NCBI GenBank assembly: GCA_021804195.1 | Contig: JAJZKJ010000104.1 | Location: 1-7,242 of the forward strand | Source of the DNA: Acidobacteriota bacterium | GTDB taxonomy: Bacteria > Planctomycetota > Phycisphaerae > WQYP01 > JAJZKJ01 | Direction: 5' to 3' | DNA: 7,242 nt | In this document: piece by piece, positions 1-5,369 of the stretch | Numbering within the stretch: the first letter of the stretch is position 1 | Layout of the letters: the number at the start of each line of letters is the position of its first letter | Program-made: the position numbers and the translations under genes | Notes under the pieces: generated by a model | Seen by the model: only the letters and a program-made list of their open reading frames with translations | What the model was told of the DNA's origin: nothing | The model's database searches: none

Positions 1-710
1 TCGACATAAATGCCCGTAAGCAGCGGCTGGCCATAGACGCGGGCGATATAATGCCGCCCCGCCAGCACCAGATGCATCCCCTGGTATGGATTGGTCAGGG
101 CCACGTCCAACACCGCGAGGTTGTCTCCCGTAGCGTGTTGGATGGTCCACGGGTAGGGCGCAGGCGCCGCGGCTTGCACGTCCTGCTCGGGATAATAAAT
201 TCCCAGACCGCGAATGGTGACATTATCGCCATTGCTGGTCAGAAAGGGATGGCCGTCCGGTTTGCCCCGGCCTTCGGTAGGCCAGAGAACGGTTCCGGAA
301 TTGCGGACAAAAGCCGGCGGCGCGTGGAACACGCCCTGGAGCGTGGTTTGCGCGGGCAGGGTGAGGTGGCCTTTGAAAAGGTAGCGGCCCGCCGGAACGG
401 CCGCGATGCCGCCGCCCCGCGCATGAACATGGTCCAGCGCTTTTTGGAACGCGGCGGTATTGTCCTTTCGACCATTGCCGAGGGCGCCAAAATCACAGAC
501 GTTGACGGCAAGACTGCCGGAAGCATGGGGGGCGGGTTCCGCGACCGCGGGTCTGGCGATGGCGGCGCCGCTACCGGCAGCCGCGGCGACCAAACCCGCC
601 AGGGCCGCGCCGCCCAGAAAACGGCGCCGGCCCAGAATTCGTTCCGAATCGGGACGGATCAACTCCGGCAGACTTGCCGGCCTGCTGGTATTGGGGATTT
701 CTTCCAACAT
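1..710 (-). CDS. Tat-exported pectate-lyase-fold (GH28-related) beta-helix protein, partial: C-terminus beyond left edge
   Basis: Open minus-strand frame from ATG 710 to the window edge, 236 visible codons, no stop, so the C-terminus is missing. Residues 28-52 form a Tat signal peptide: GRRRFLGGAALAGL, then an Ala/Gly-rich hydrophobic stretch. Residues 71-92 (VCDFGALGNGRKDNTAAFQKAL) are the entry motif of the Pectate_lyase_3 (rhamnogalacturonase/epimerase-like) beta-helix fold. Further on come beta-helix-like coils (SNGDNVTIRGLGIYYPEQ) and a YPWTI...NPYQG stretch typical of GH28-related secreted proteins. Family members act on or bind polysaccharides outside the cytoplasm; substrate and catalytic residues cannot be read here. 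The start at 710 is preferred over the in-frame ATG at 725: GGAG lies 9 nt upstream, and the resulting N-terminus aligns without gaps to residues 1-39 of the upstream paralogue. It starts 45 nt after that gene's stop, so the two are probably co-transcribed. Confidence 0.85.
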   Translation of the reverse strand, partial: MLEEIPNTSRPASLPELIRPDSERILGRRRFLGGAALAGLVAAAAGSGAAIARPAVAEPAPHASGSLAVNVCDFGALGNGRKDNTAAFQKALDHVHARGGGIAAVPAGRYLFKGHLTLPAQTTLQGVFHAPPAFVRNSGTVLWPTEGRGKPDGHPFLTSNGDNVTIRGLGIYYPEQDVQAAAPAPYPWTIQHATGDNLAVLDVALTNPYQGMHLVLAGRHYIARVYGQPLLTGIYV

Positions 711-1991
711 AACGACGTTCTCCATATAAATTTGACCCCGCGGGACATCGGTATTTTATGTCATGTTGTTAACAACGATTCTTTTAACGGCCGACGTGGA
801 TGAGTGATCACGGATCGCTCCGGATTGATTGCCCAGAAGATGGCAGTTGGCGATCTGGTAGTTGTCGCAGTCTTTACCTATCAATATCCCATACTTGTTG
901 CCATCTGGAACACCAAACCCGGATCCTCCGAAGAAATGGTTGACCATGACGCCTGTTACGTTATTGCCCATGTATATCGCGGCCATTTTATTGGCAACAC
1001 CCTCACCACCCTCCACCATGATATTTTTCGCCGGGGAGTTTATCGACAAGCCATTTTCTCCACAGAAATTAGCTTGCAGACCGATAAACTGAATGCCATC
1101 GATCAGGCCGGATCCCCCGATATATACGCCGTTGCGGGCATGGCTGCTGGCCCAGCATTGCGTGAACGAACAGCGGACGACGGCGCCGCCTTGCGGGCAA
1201 ATATTAATGCCGGTGGTCGCGGTATCGAAAAATGTATTGACAGCGTTCACCGAGAAGGCCCCGCGACCCCTGGGGGGAACGATCAATAAATCGTTATTTT
1301 GCATCATGATATTGCTATTGGATATTTGCAAGGCCCCACAATTCTGAACTTGTATTCCACTATATGGGATTATCCTGGGTACATACATCACGGCGTTGTC
1401 CAGCGTCATTCCGCCGGCATAGCCATCGACGATCATGCCATTGGAATCGCCGGATTGCGGCTGTTTCCAACTGCAATCTCTGATGAGTCCGACATTGCCC
1501 AACGCCTTGATCCCATGGTAATATGTCGAGAATAGGCAGCGAGTGATATTCTCGGTTGCACATTGGGTGGTGACCAGCGCCCCGCTCCGCGCCGCGCCGG
1601 ACCCCATGAGCGTCATATCCGAAAGTGCGCACATATTGCCGGAAAACAGAAAAATAGATGCGTCGGATTGATTGTTGACCAGAAAGGTAACATCTTGCCC
1701 GGCGCCGGCCAGCCACCCGCCGCGATCGCCGAATTCCGCTTTGATGGTTGACGATACAACAAACCTTCCCGCCGGAAACAGAAGTTTATTACTCCGCGCA
1801 CAGGCTCTGGTTACCGCCTTCTGGATGGCCCGCGTGTCATCCGTCTTGCCATCGCCCCGGGCGCCGAAATTCCGGACATCAAGGTATGGTTCGCGGAAGT
1901 CTCCGCTTTGCGGCTTCGGAGACGGCGGAATCGCCAGGGCGAGATTGGCGCCCCCCATGATCGGGGCGGCCAGACCCGCCAGGGCCGCGCC
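594..1991 (-). repeat. Paralogous signal-peptide segments, 18-bp identical copies at 594-611 and 1974-1991
   Basis: The plus-strand 18-mer ACCCGCCAGGGCCGCGCC occurs at 594-611 and at 1974-1991, in both cases inside the codons for GAALAGL of the Tat signal. It is the best-conserved nucleotide stretch of the two beta-helix genes. I read it as a remnant of tandem gene duplication (or conversion) rather than a mobile repeat; the span given covers both copies. Confidence 0.6.
720..723 (-). promoter_or_regulatory. Shine-Dalgarno GGAG that decides the start of the 710 gene
   Basis: GGAG on the minus strand, 9 nt before ATG 710. The alternative in-frame ATG at 725 overlaps this element and has no ribosome binding site of its own. 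The upstream paralogue has a similar leader (AGGGAACGCCGC before its ATG, against GGAGAACGTCGTT here), so the leader may have been duplicated along with the gene. Confidence 0.6.
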
Positions 1992-2090
1992 ACTTAAAAA
2001 ATGACGCCGGTCAAAAATTCGCCCCGATTCCCGAGGAGTCAACCGTTTCGGACTTGCCGGCCCGCTGGAATTTCGGATTGCTTTCGACAT
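756..2090 (-). CDS. Tat-exported pectate-lyase-superfamily right-handed beta-helix protein
   Basis: 444 residues, complete. A 27-residue basic n-region precedes the Tat motif DRRHFLSGAALAGLAA (R28-R29), and the signal probably ends near ALA at 51-53. Residues 72-93 read VRNFGARGDGKTDDTRAIQKAV, the hallmark first turn of the Pectate_lyase_3 family. The rest (about 95-440) is Gly/Asn-rich with regularly spaced short beta strands and buried Asn/Cys positions, as in parallel beta-helices (for example NITRCLFSTYYHGIKALGN and CGALQISNSNIMMQNN). Length fits a single beta-helix domain with no extra module. The likely role is an exported polysaccharide lyase or hydrolase, or a non-catalytic carbohydrate-binding beta-helix; no catalytic Asp/Lys/Arg set can be assigned by eye. 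A weak SD (AGGG, 8 nt spacing) precedes the ATG. It is the first gene of a likely two-gene unit with its paralogue at 710. Its central part looks more AT-rich than the flanking genes. Confidence 0.88.
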   Translation of the reverse strand: MSKAIRNSSGPASPKRLTPRESGRIFDRRHFLSGAALAGLAAPIMGGANLALAIPPSPKPQSGDFREPYLDVRNFGARGDGKTDDTRAIQKAVTRACARSNKLLFPAGRFVVSSTIKAEFGDRGGWLAGAGQDVTFLVNNQSDASIFLFSGNMCALSDMTLMGSGAARSGALVTTQCATENITRCLFSTYYHGIKALGNVGLIRDCSWKQPQSGDSNGMIVDGYAGGMTLDNAVMYVPRIIPYSGIQVQNCGALQISNSNIMMQNNDLLIVPPRGRGAFSVNAVNTFFDTATTGINICPQGGAVVRCSFTQCWASSHARNGVYIGGSGLIDGIQFIGLQANFCGENGLSINSPAKNIMVEGGEGVANKMAAIYMGNNVTGVMVNHFFGGSGFGVPDGNKYGILIGKDCDNYQIANCHLLGNQSGAIRDHSSTSAVKRIVVNNMT

Positions 2091-2426
2091 GCGGCGTTCC
2101 CTGTACGAAATTCGCCAGGCAATTACCCGGGAGGCACAGCAACGGCGGGCGAATCTTCATGCCGATGATGAAACGTGAACTCATGGATACGCCCCGGAAC
2201 GTATCGGTCGAGGTCCACCAACGCCGGCACATACTCTCACGGGTAGTATGGGCGAGCCGGAAAAAAAAGCAAGCAACAAAATTATCCTGGGTCCCGTTGT
2301 CCCGAAAAATTTTTCTCTATTGATTTCGCGTAACCGTTCACGAACAAATTTGTGTATCGCCGCACCGGAGTCATGCCGGATCAAGAAAAATGAGAAGGGC
2401 AGCAACCCCATCCCCGCATGTTGCGT
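2091..2426. other. Gene-free region upstream of the beta-helix pair
   Basis: 336 nt without a credible gene. It should hold the promoter for the minus-strand beta-helix unit. Minus-strand candidates are a -10-like GATAAT at 2281-2286 without a good -35, and CATACT near 2246-2251 preceded at 16 nt by TTGCTT; neither is convincing. Two AT-rich perfect palindromes lie 39 bp apart centre to centre: GAAAAATTTTTC (2304-2315) and ACAAATTTGT (2344-2353). A minus-strand frame from 2232 runs into the beta-helix gene out of frame and looks like a shadow. No tRNA or recognisable riboswitch is seen. Confidence 0.5.
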
Positions 2427-2463
2427 AAAAAGAAAAAAGCCGGGGGTTCGCAAACCCCCGGCT
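2427..2463 (-). terminator. Rho-independent terminator of the basic secreted protein gene
   Basis: The arms at 2438-2448 and 2453-2463 form a perfect 11-bp GC-rich stem (AGCCGGGGGTT/AACCCCCGGCT) with a 4-nt loop. On the minus strand the stem is followed directly by TTTTTTCTTTTT (2438-2427). It lies about 58 nt beyond the stop codon at 2522 and insulates the downstream beta-helix genes from read-through. There is no T-tract on the plus-strand side, so it works in the minus direction only. Confidence 0.92.
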
Positions 2464-2521
2464 GACGGATACCACATCAATACCCTCTTTCTCCATTTTC
2501 CCTTCTGGAAAAAGACGTGGA

Positions 2522-3001
2522 TTACTTCTTATGCCTAGGATGCTTGCGCCAGTGGCGAAGCTTAATCGTGCCAACATGGGTGGCCTTGTGTGGACGGACT
2601 CTCACCGGATGGGGAAGATGCCCCCCGCCGACACCGCGTTTAAACGCCATCACGCGATAGCGGCCAACCGGAGCGTTGCGGATGATAAAGGCGCCTTTCT
2701 TACCGGTACGGGTGATTCCGACGGTAAAGTGGCGCCAAATAGTCCGACCGGGCATGGGCTTTCCCATGCGACGGTGCATACCGCCCATTTTCCCCGGGAG
2801 GCACATCACGCGGACAATCGCTCCCCGGACCGGTTTTCCTCGCAAGTTCACCACTCTGCCGATGATACTGCCCTTAGGCCAAACGCGATGGTGCGGTGGC
2901 GGCCCCGGAGGGTGTTGGGCCAGAGCCATCGTCCCGGCGCCGAGAACCAGCGCCAAGGCAGTGAGGAATGTAACAATGTGTGGAAACTTGAACCTACGCA
3001 T
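2522..3001 (-). CDS. Small secreted, highly basic protein with a carboxypeptidase-regulatory-like (CarboxypepD_reg) domain
   Basis: 159 residues. A Sec signal peptide (MRRFKF basic start, hydrophobic 9-24) has a clear signal peptidase I site, ALA-Q after residue 28. The mature part holds one CarboxypepD_reg/transthyretin-like beta-sandwich: GRVVNLRGKPVRGAIVRV (48-65) and TGKKGAFIIRNAPVGRYRVM (99-118), the usual G-x-V...G-x-P-V-x-G-A-x-V and G-x-F...P-x-G-x-Y-x-V signatures. Between them is a Met/His/Gly/Arg-rich loop (66-91), and the C-terminus (147-159) is His/Lys/Arg-rich. By my count there is no Asp or Glu anywhere, against 31 Lys/Arg and 12 His in the mature chain. AGGAG 6 nt before the ATG, a candidate promoter (3113-3141) and a terminator after the stop make it a well-defined single-gene transcript. 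The fold usually serves in binding or structure. Polyanion or metal binding is inference from composition. Confidence 0.85.
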   Translation of the reverse strand: MRRFKFPHIVTFLTALALVLGAGTMALAQHPPGPPPHHRVWPKGSIIGRVVNLRGKPVRGAIVRVMCLPGKMGGMHRRMGKPMPGRTIWRHFTVGITRTGKKGAFIIRNAPVGRYRVMAFKRGVGGGHLPHPVRVRPHKATHVGTIKLRHWRKHPRHKK

Positions 3002-3007
3002 GGAATA

Positions 3008-3012
3008 CTCCT
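3008..3012 (-). promoter_or_regulatory. Shine-Dalgarno AGGAG of the basic secreted protein
   Basis: Perfect AGGAG on the minus strand with ideal 6-nt spacing to ATG 3001. It fixes the start and supports strong translation. Confidence 0.8.
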
Positions 3013-3018
3013 TTTCCT

Positions 3019-3040
3019 AAAAATGCCCCCCTGCGGGGGG
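3019..3040 (-). promoter_or_regulatory. C6/G6 hairpin plus U-run in the 5' leader of the basic secreted protein
   Basis: On the minus strand CCCCCC-GCA-GGGGGG (3040-3026) is followed by CATTTTTA (3025-3018), just 6 nt before the AGGAG site region. A 6-bp all-GC stem with a 3-nt loop and a short U-run resembles a small intrinsic terminator or attenuator placed inside the leader, or an RNA-stabilising 5' hairpin. The U-run begins one base after the stem and is short, so termination efficiency is uncertain. Confidence 0.4.
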
Positions 3041-3093
3041 ATCTTGTCTACCTTCCCGCCTTGCCCCTTGGGACCAACCGACGGCCGGCTAAT

Positions 3094-3120
3094 TTGCCAT
3101 ACGCACAACTACACTATAAA
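3094..3120 (+). promoter_or_regulatory. Candidate plus-strand promoter toward the TPR gene
   Basis: TTGCCA (3094-3099) and TATAAA (3115-3120), each 5/6 of the consensus, are 15 nt apart, which is short of the optimum. They face the TPR/GT87 unit but lie about 170 nt upstream of its ATG. The -10 box physically overlaps the opposing minus-strand -10, so the two directions may compete. Confidence 0.3.
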
Positions 3121-3141
3121 GTTTCAGAGCACCGTTGGAAA
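3113..3141 (-). promoter_or_regulatory. Candidate sigma70-type promoter for the basic secreted protein
   Basis: On the minus strand the -35-like TTTCCA (3141-3136) and the -10-like TATAGT (3118-3113) are separated by 17 nt. They match 4/6 and 5/6 of the consensus. The start of transcription would be near 3106, giving a leader of about 105 nt that contains the C6/G6 hairpin. The AT-rich box overlaps a plus-strand TATAAA. Confidence 0.45.
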
Positions 3142-3277
3142 ACACGTTATTTTTGGCCGGGTTTCGCCGCCACGAAGCGAGCCTTAATCCATATCCGTGC
3201 GGCGGGGTGTCGTTGCTCCAACCATACACCCGAAAAAATTGCCGCACGCCATGATGGTGTAACCGCAGCGATGCTTA

Positions 3278-3283
3278 TATACT
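3278..3283 (+). promoter_or_regulatory. -10-like TATACT close to the TPR start (possible leaderless transcript)
   Basis: TATACT, within TTATATACT, ends 9 nt before ATG 3293. A start of transcription 6-8 nt downstream would leave almost no leader. No convincing -35 is present at 16-18 nt, and no Shine-Dalgarno precedes this ATG. Confidence 0.3.
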
Positions 3284-3292
3284 ACCATCCGA

Positions 3293-4009
3293 ATGAAAGC
3301 GCAAGAACGTCACGAACTTCAACAAAACGACCTGATTGGCAGCTTGGCCAGCCTGTACGTATTCATCCGCCGCTATGGAATTTACATCCTGCTGGCCCTT
3401 GCAGTCGCGGCCTTGGTGTTCGAGTTGATCAAATTTCGTCAGGCGAGTCGCGCCCGCCGGCGCCAGGAAGCATGGATCGCTTTGCAGACCGCGCAAACGC
3501 CGCAGGAAATTCAAAAGAATGTCATCGCCGCATACGACATCGCGCCGGTTCGGGCGCAGGCGTATCTAAAAATCGGAGAGATTTACCTTTCTTTGCTGAC
3601 GCGGGGGAATCCACCGGAGGGCGCAGGAGGGGTAAAAGCCGGCCGCGGGCAGGCAATTCGGGCGGCTGAAAACGCATTTGCGATGGTAGTTGCAAAATAC
3701 CCATCTCAAACGCTGATCGTAGCGCGGGCGCAACTGGGACTGGCCATGACCTACGAAGATGCCGGTCAATGGGGCAAGGCTGCGGCGATTTACCGGCGAT
3801 TTCTTTCTCCGCATGCCACACCAATGGAAAAGTCATTTGCGCCTCTGGCCGCCTACCGGTTGAACCACCTAAAACAATGGCAAGAGCCTTTGTTGGTCGG
3901 ACCGCCGGTGGCCATTGCAACCCGGCCGGCGAAATCAGTAAAAGCCGGCGCCAACCAAAAGGCGGAGGCGCGTAAAAACGTCCCGACGACGCAACCATCT
4001 GGAAATTAA
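3293..4009 (+). CDS. Membrane-anchored tetratricopeptide-like (YfgM-like) protein
   Basis: 238 residues. The N-terminal cytoplasmic segment has ERHELQQND (5-13), followed by LIGSLASLYVFIRRYG. A single membrane segment lies at about 29-46 (GIYILLALAVAALVFELI). After it comes an alpha-helical TPR-like part: APVRAQAYLKIGEIYLSLL, then AIRAAENAFAMVVAKYP and an Ala/Gly-patterned pair ending AGQWGKAAAIYRRFL. The last 40 residues are Pro/Ala/Lys-rich and probably disordered. The architecture (short N-terminus, one TM, exported TPRs) matches YfgM-like proteins, which in E. coli accompany the SecYEG/PpiD translocon; a role in envelope protein assembly is inferred. The start is ATG 3293: an in-frame stop lies at 3260-3262 and no other start codon intervenes. 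No Shine-Dalgarno. The GT87 gene begins 6 nt after the stop, so the two are one unit. Confidence 0.8.
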   Translation: MKAQERHELQQNDLIGSLASLYVFIRRYGIYILLALAVAALVFELIKFRQASRARRRQEAWIALQTAQTPQEIQKNVIAAYDIAPVRAQAYLKIGEIYLSLLTRGNPPEGAGGVKAGRGQAIRAAENAFAMVVAKYPSQTLIVARAQLGLAMTYEDAGQWGKAAAIYRRFLSPHATPMEKSFAPLAAYRLNHLKQWQEPLLVGPPVAIATRPAKSVKAGANQKAEARKNVPTTQPSGN

Positions 4010-4015
4010 CTCTCC

Positions 4016-5362
4016 ATGGAAAACAATTCTTCCGCAACCGGTGCGTTCGACCCGCTCAATCGCCTGGAACGAATCGGCCTTGTTACGCTGCTGGCCGGTG
4101 TGATTGTCTTCGGCGTGGTGACTGAAATTCGCTCCGGCGGCTTTCTGAAGCGGCGCATGACCGACGTGGACACCTATTTTCGCGCCGCCTGGGCCGTGCG
4201 GGTGCACCGAAATCCCTATAATGTCACCGACACCAACGGCTGGCACTACAACTATCCGCCGTTGCTGGCAATTCTGCTGGTTCCGTTGGCCGATGCACCC
4301 GCCGGTTTGAGCCGAGCCGGCCTTCTGCCTTATCCAGTATCCGTGGCGATCTGGTTTGTTCTAAGCGTGGGGTTTGTCTGGGTCGGGTCGTGCTGGCTGG
4401 CGCGGGCGTTGGAACGTGTCTCGGAAGATCCACTGGTAAGAACCCAGCCTCGTTATTGCCGGCGGTGGTGGGCCTTGCGCATCCTGCCGATTCTGATCTG
4501 TCTTCCGGCGCTGGGCCGCGCCTTGGCACGCGGTCAGGTAAACGCCCTTCTGGGGATGCTTTTCTGCGGCGCCGGGGCAATGCTGGCTTATCGGCGGCAG
4601 ATATGGTCGGGATTTTGCATCGGCCTGGCGGCGGCTTTGAAGGTATTTCCCGGATTCCTTTTTCTCTATGCCCTCTGGCGATTCCGCTGGCGCATGGTTC
4701 TGGGCGGAGGTTTGGCGCTGGTCATCGGCTTGGCCGTCATTCCATTGCTGGCTATGGGTCCGCATGCAACCAGCGCGGCGTATCGTCGCTTCAGCCAGGT
4801 GATTATCGAGCCGGCTCTGGGGTTGAATCACAACACCAGCCGTAATCGTGAACTATTCGACATCAACCAAACCGATTCTACTTCTTTCCTGGCGATGATT
4901 GACCACACCCTTCATTTCGACCGACCGGCGCCGGCGCCGAACCGGGCCGAAAAAATCGCCGCCTGGCTGATTTCATTCGTTTTGGTCGGTCTGACACTGG
5001 GTGTTGAACGCCGCCGGCGAAAACATGACCCCATTTTCCGCAACCTGTTTTTCGGAGTGCTGATCGTCATCATGCTGCCGATGATTCCCATTTGCCATCC
5101 CCATTATTTCTGCATGGTTCTGCCGCTGGTGACGGCTCTTCTGGCGGCACGTTGGGAGCGGGACCGGAAACTGCCGATCGGCTGGCCGCTGGGACTGGTG
5201 TTCGCCTTTTTCGCCCTTTCCCACATCCTCACGGTGCTGCCTCCATTTCACATTCTGCGCGGCCTGGGACTGGTGACGTACGGCGGACTGGCGCTCTGGG
5301 GCGCGGGCCTGGTGATGATGTGGAAATGGCGGCCGACACCACAGGCGCCAACGAATGGATAG
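4016..5362 (+). CDS. GT87-family (DUF2029) polytopic glycosyltransferase
   Basis: 448 residues, the normal size for GT87. This GT-C fold family transfers mannose or another hexose from a polyprenyl-phosphate donor on the outer face of the inner membrane. After the first membrane segment (about 20-38) comes the periplasmic loop TDVDTYFRAAWAVR (49-62) with NPY at 66-68. D50 or D52 is the expected catalytic Asp. NYPP follows at 79-82. Other family hallmarks are RGQVNALLGMLF (172-183) and LAAALKVFPGFLF (204-216). At least eight further hydrophobic segments reach residue 440. NQT at about 284-286 corresponds to the family's NQS-type motif. It starts 6 nt after the TPR gene stop, without an SD, suggesting translational coupling. 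Acceptor and donor sugars cannot be read; the likely role is envelope lipid or polymer glycosylation. Its 3' end converges on the regulator gene, only 7 nt apart. Confidence 0.85.
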   Translation: MENNSSATGAFDPLNRLERIGLVTLLAGVIVFGVVTEIRSGGFLKRRMTDVDTYFRAAWAVRVHRNPYNVTDTNGWHYNYPPLLAILLVPLADAPAGLSRAGLLPYPVSVAIWFVLSVGFVWVGSCWLARALERVSEDPLVRTQPRYCRRWWALRILPILICLPALGRALARGQVNALLGMLFCGAGAMLAYRRQIWSGFCIGLAAALKVFPGFLFLYALWRFRWRMVLGGGLALVIGLAVIPLLAMGPHATSAAYRRFSQVIIEPALGLNHNTSRNRELFDINQTDSTSFLAMIDHTLHFDRPAPAPNRAEKIAAWLISFVLVGLTLGVERRRRKHDPIFRNLFFGVLIVIMLPMIPICHPHYFCMVLPLVTALLAARWERDRKLPIGWPLGLVFAFFALSHILTVLPPFHILRGLGLVTYGGLALWGAGLVMMWKWRPTPQAPTNG

Positions 5363-5369
5363 TCGCGTT

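Noticed and set aside
51..803. Plus-strand 250-codon frame opposite the partial beta-helix gene
   Set aside because: Its translation is Arg/Gly-rich with no domain, and the opposite strand carries a Tat signal plus Pectate_lyase_3 motif with paralogue support.
804..1289. Plus-strand 161-codon frame
   Set aside because: Lies fully antisense to the complete beta-helix gene; no recognisable motif or ribosome binding site.
2011..2232. Minus-strand 73-codon frame overlapping the beta-helix start
   Set aside because: Mostly out of frame over the beta-helix signal peptide; no independent coding signature.
2304..2353. Two AT-rich palindromes (GAAAAATTTTTC and ACAAATTTGT) as a regulator operator pair
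   Set aside because: They are different sequences and of a length common by chance in AT-rich intergenic DNA; noted in the region entry but not called as an operator.
2531..3187. Plus-strand 218-codon frame
   Set aside because: Antisense to the basic secreted protein, crosses its terminator-proximal end, leader hairpin and promoter; no domain features.
3522..4037. Minus-strand 171-codon frame
   Set aside because: Antisense to the TPR gene, which has a coherent TM plus TPR architecture.
4361..4845. Frames on both strands inside the GT87 gene
   Set aside because: Shadows of a GC-rich gene; the GT87 frame has the membrane segments and family motifs.
4925..4938. GGCGCCGGCGCC self-complementary run in GT87
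   Set aside because: Explained by Ala-Pro-Ala-Pro codons in a GC-rich gene; no flanking structure.
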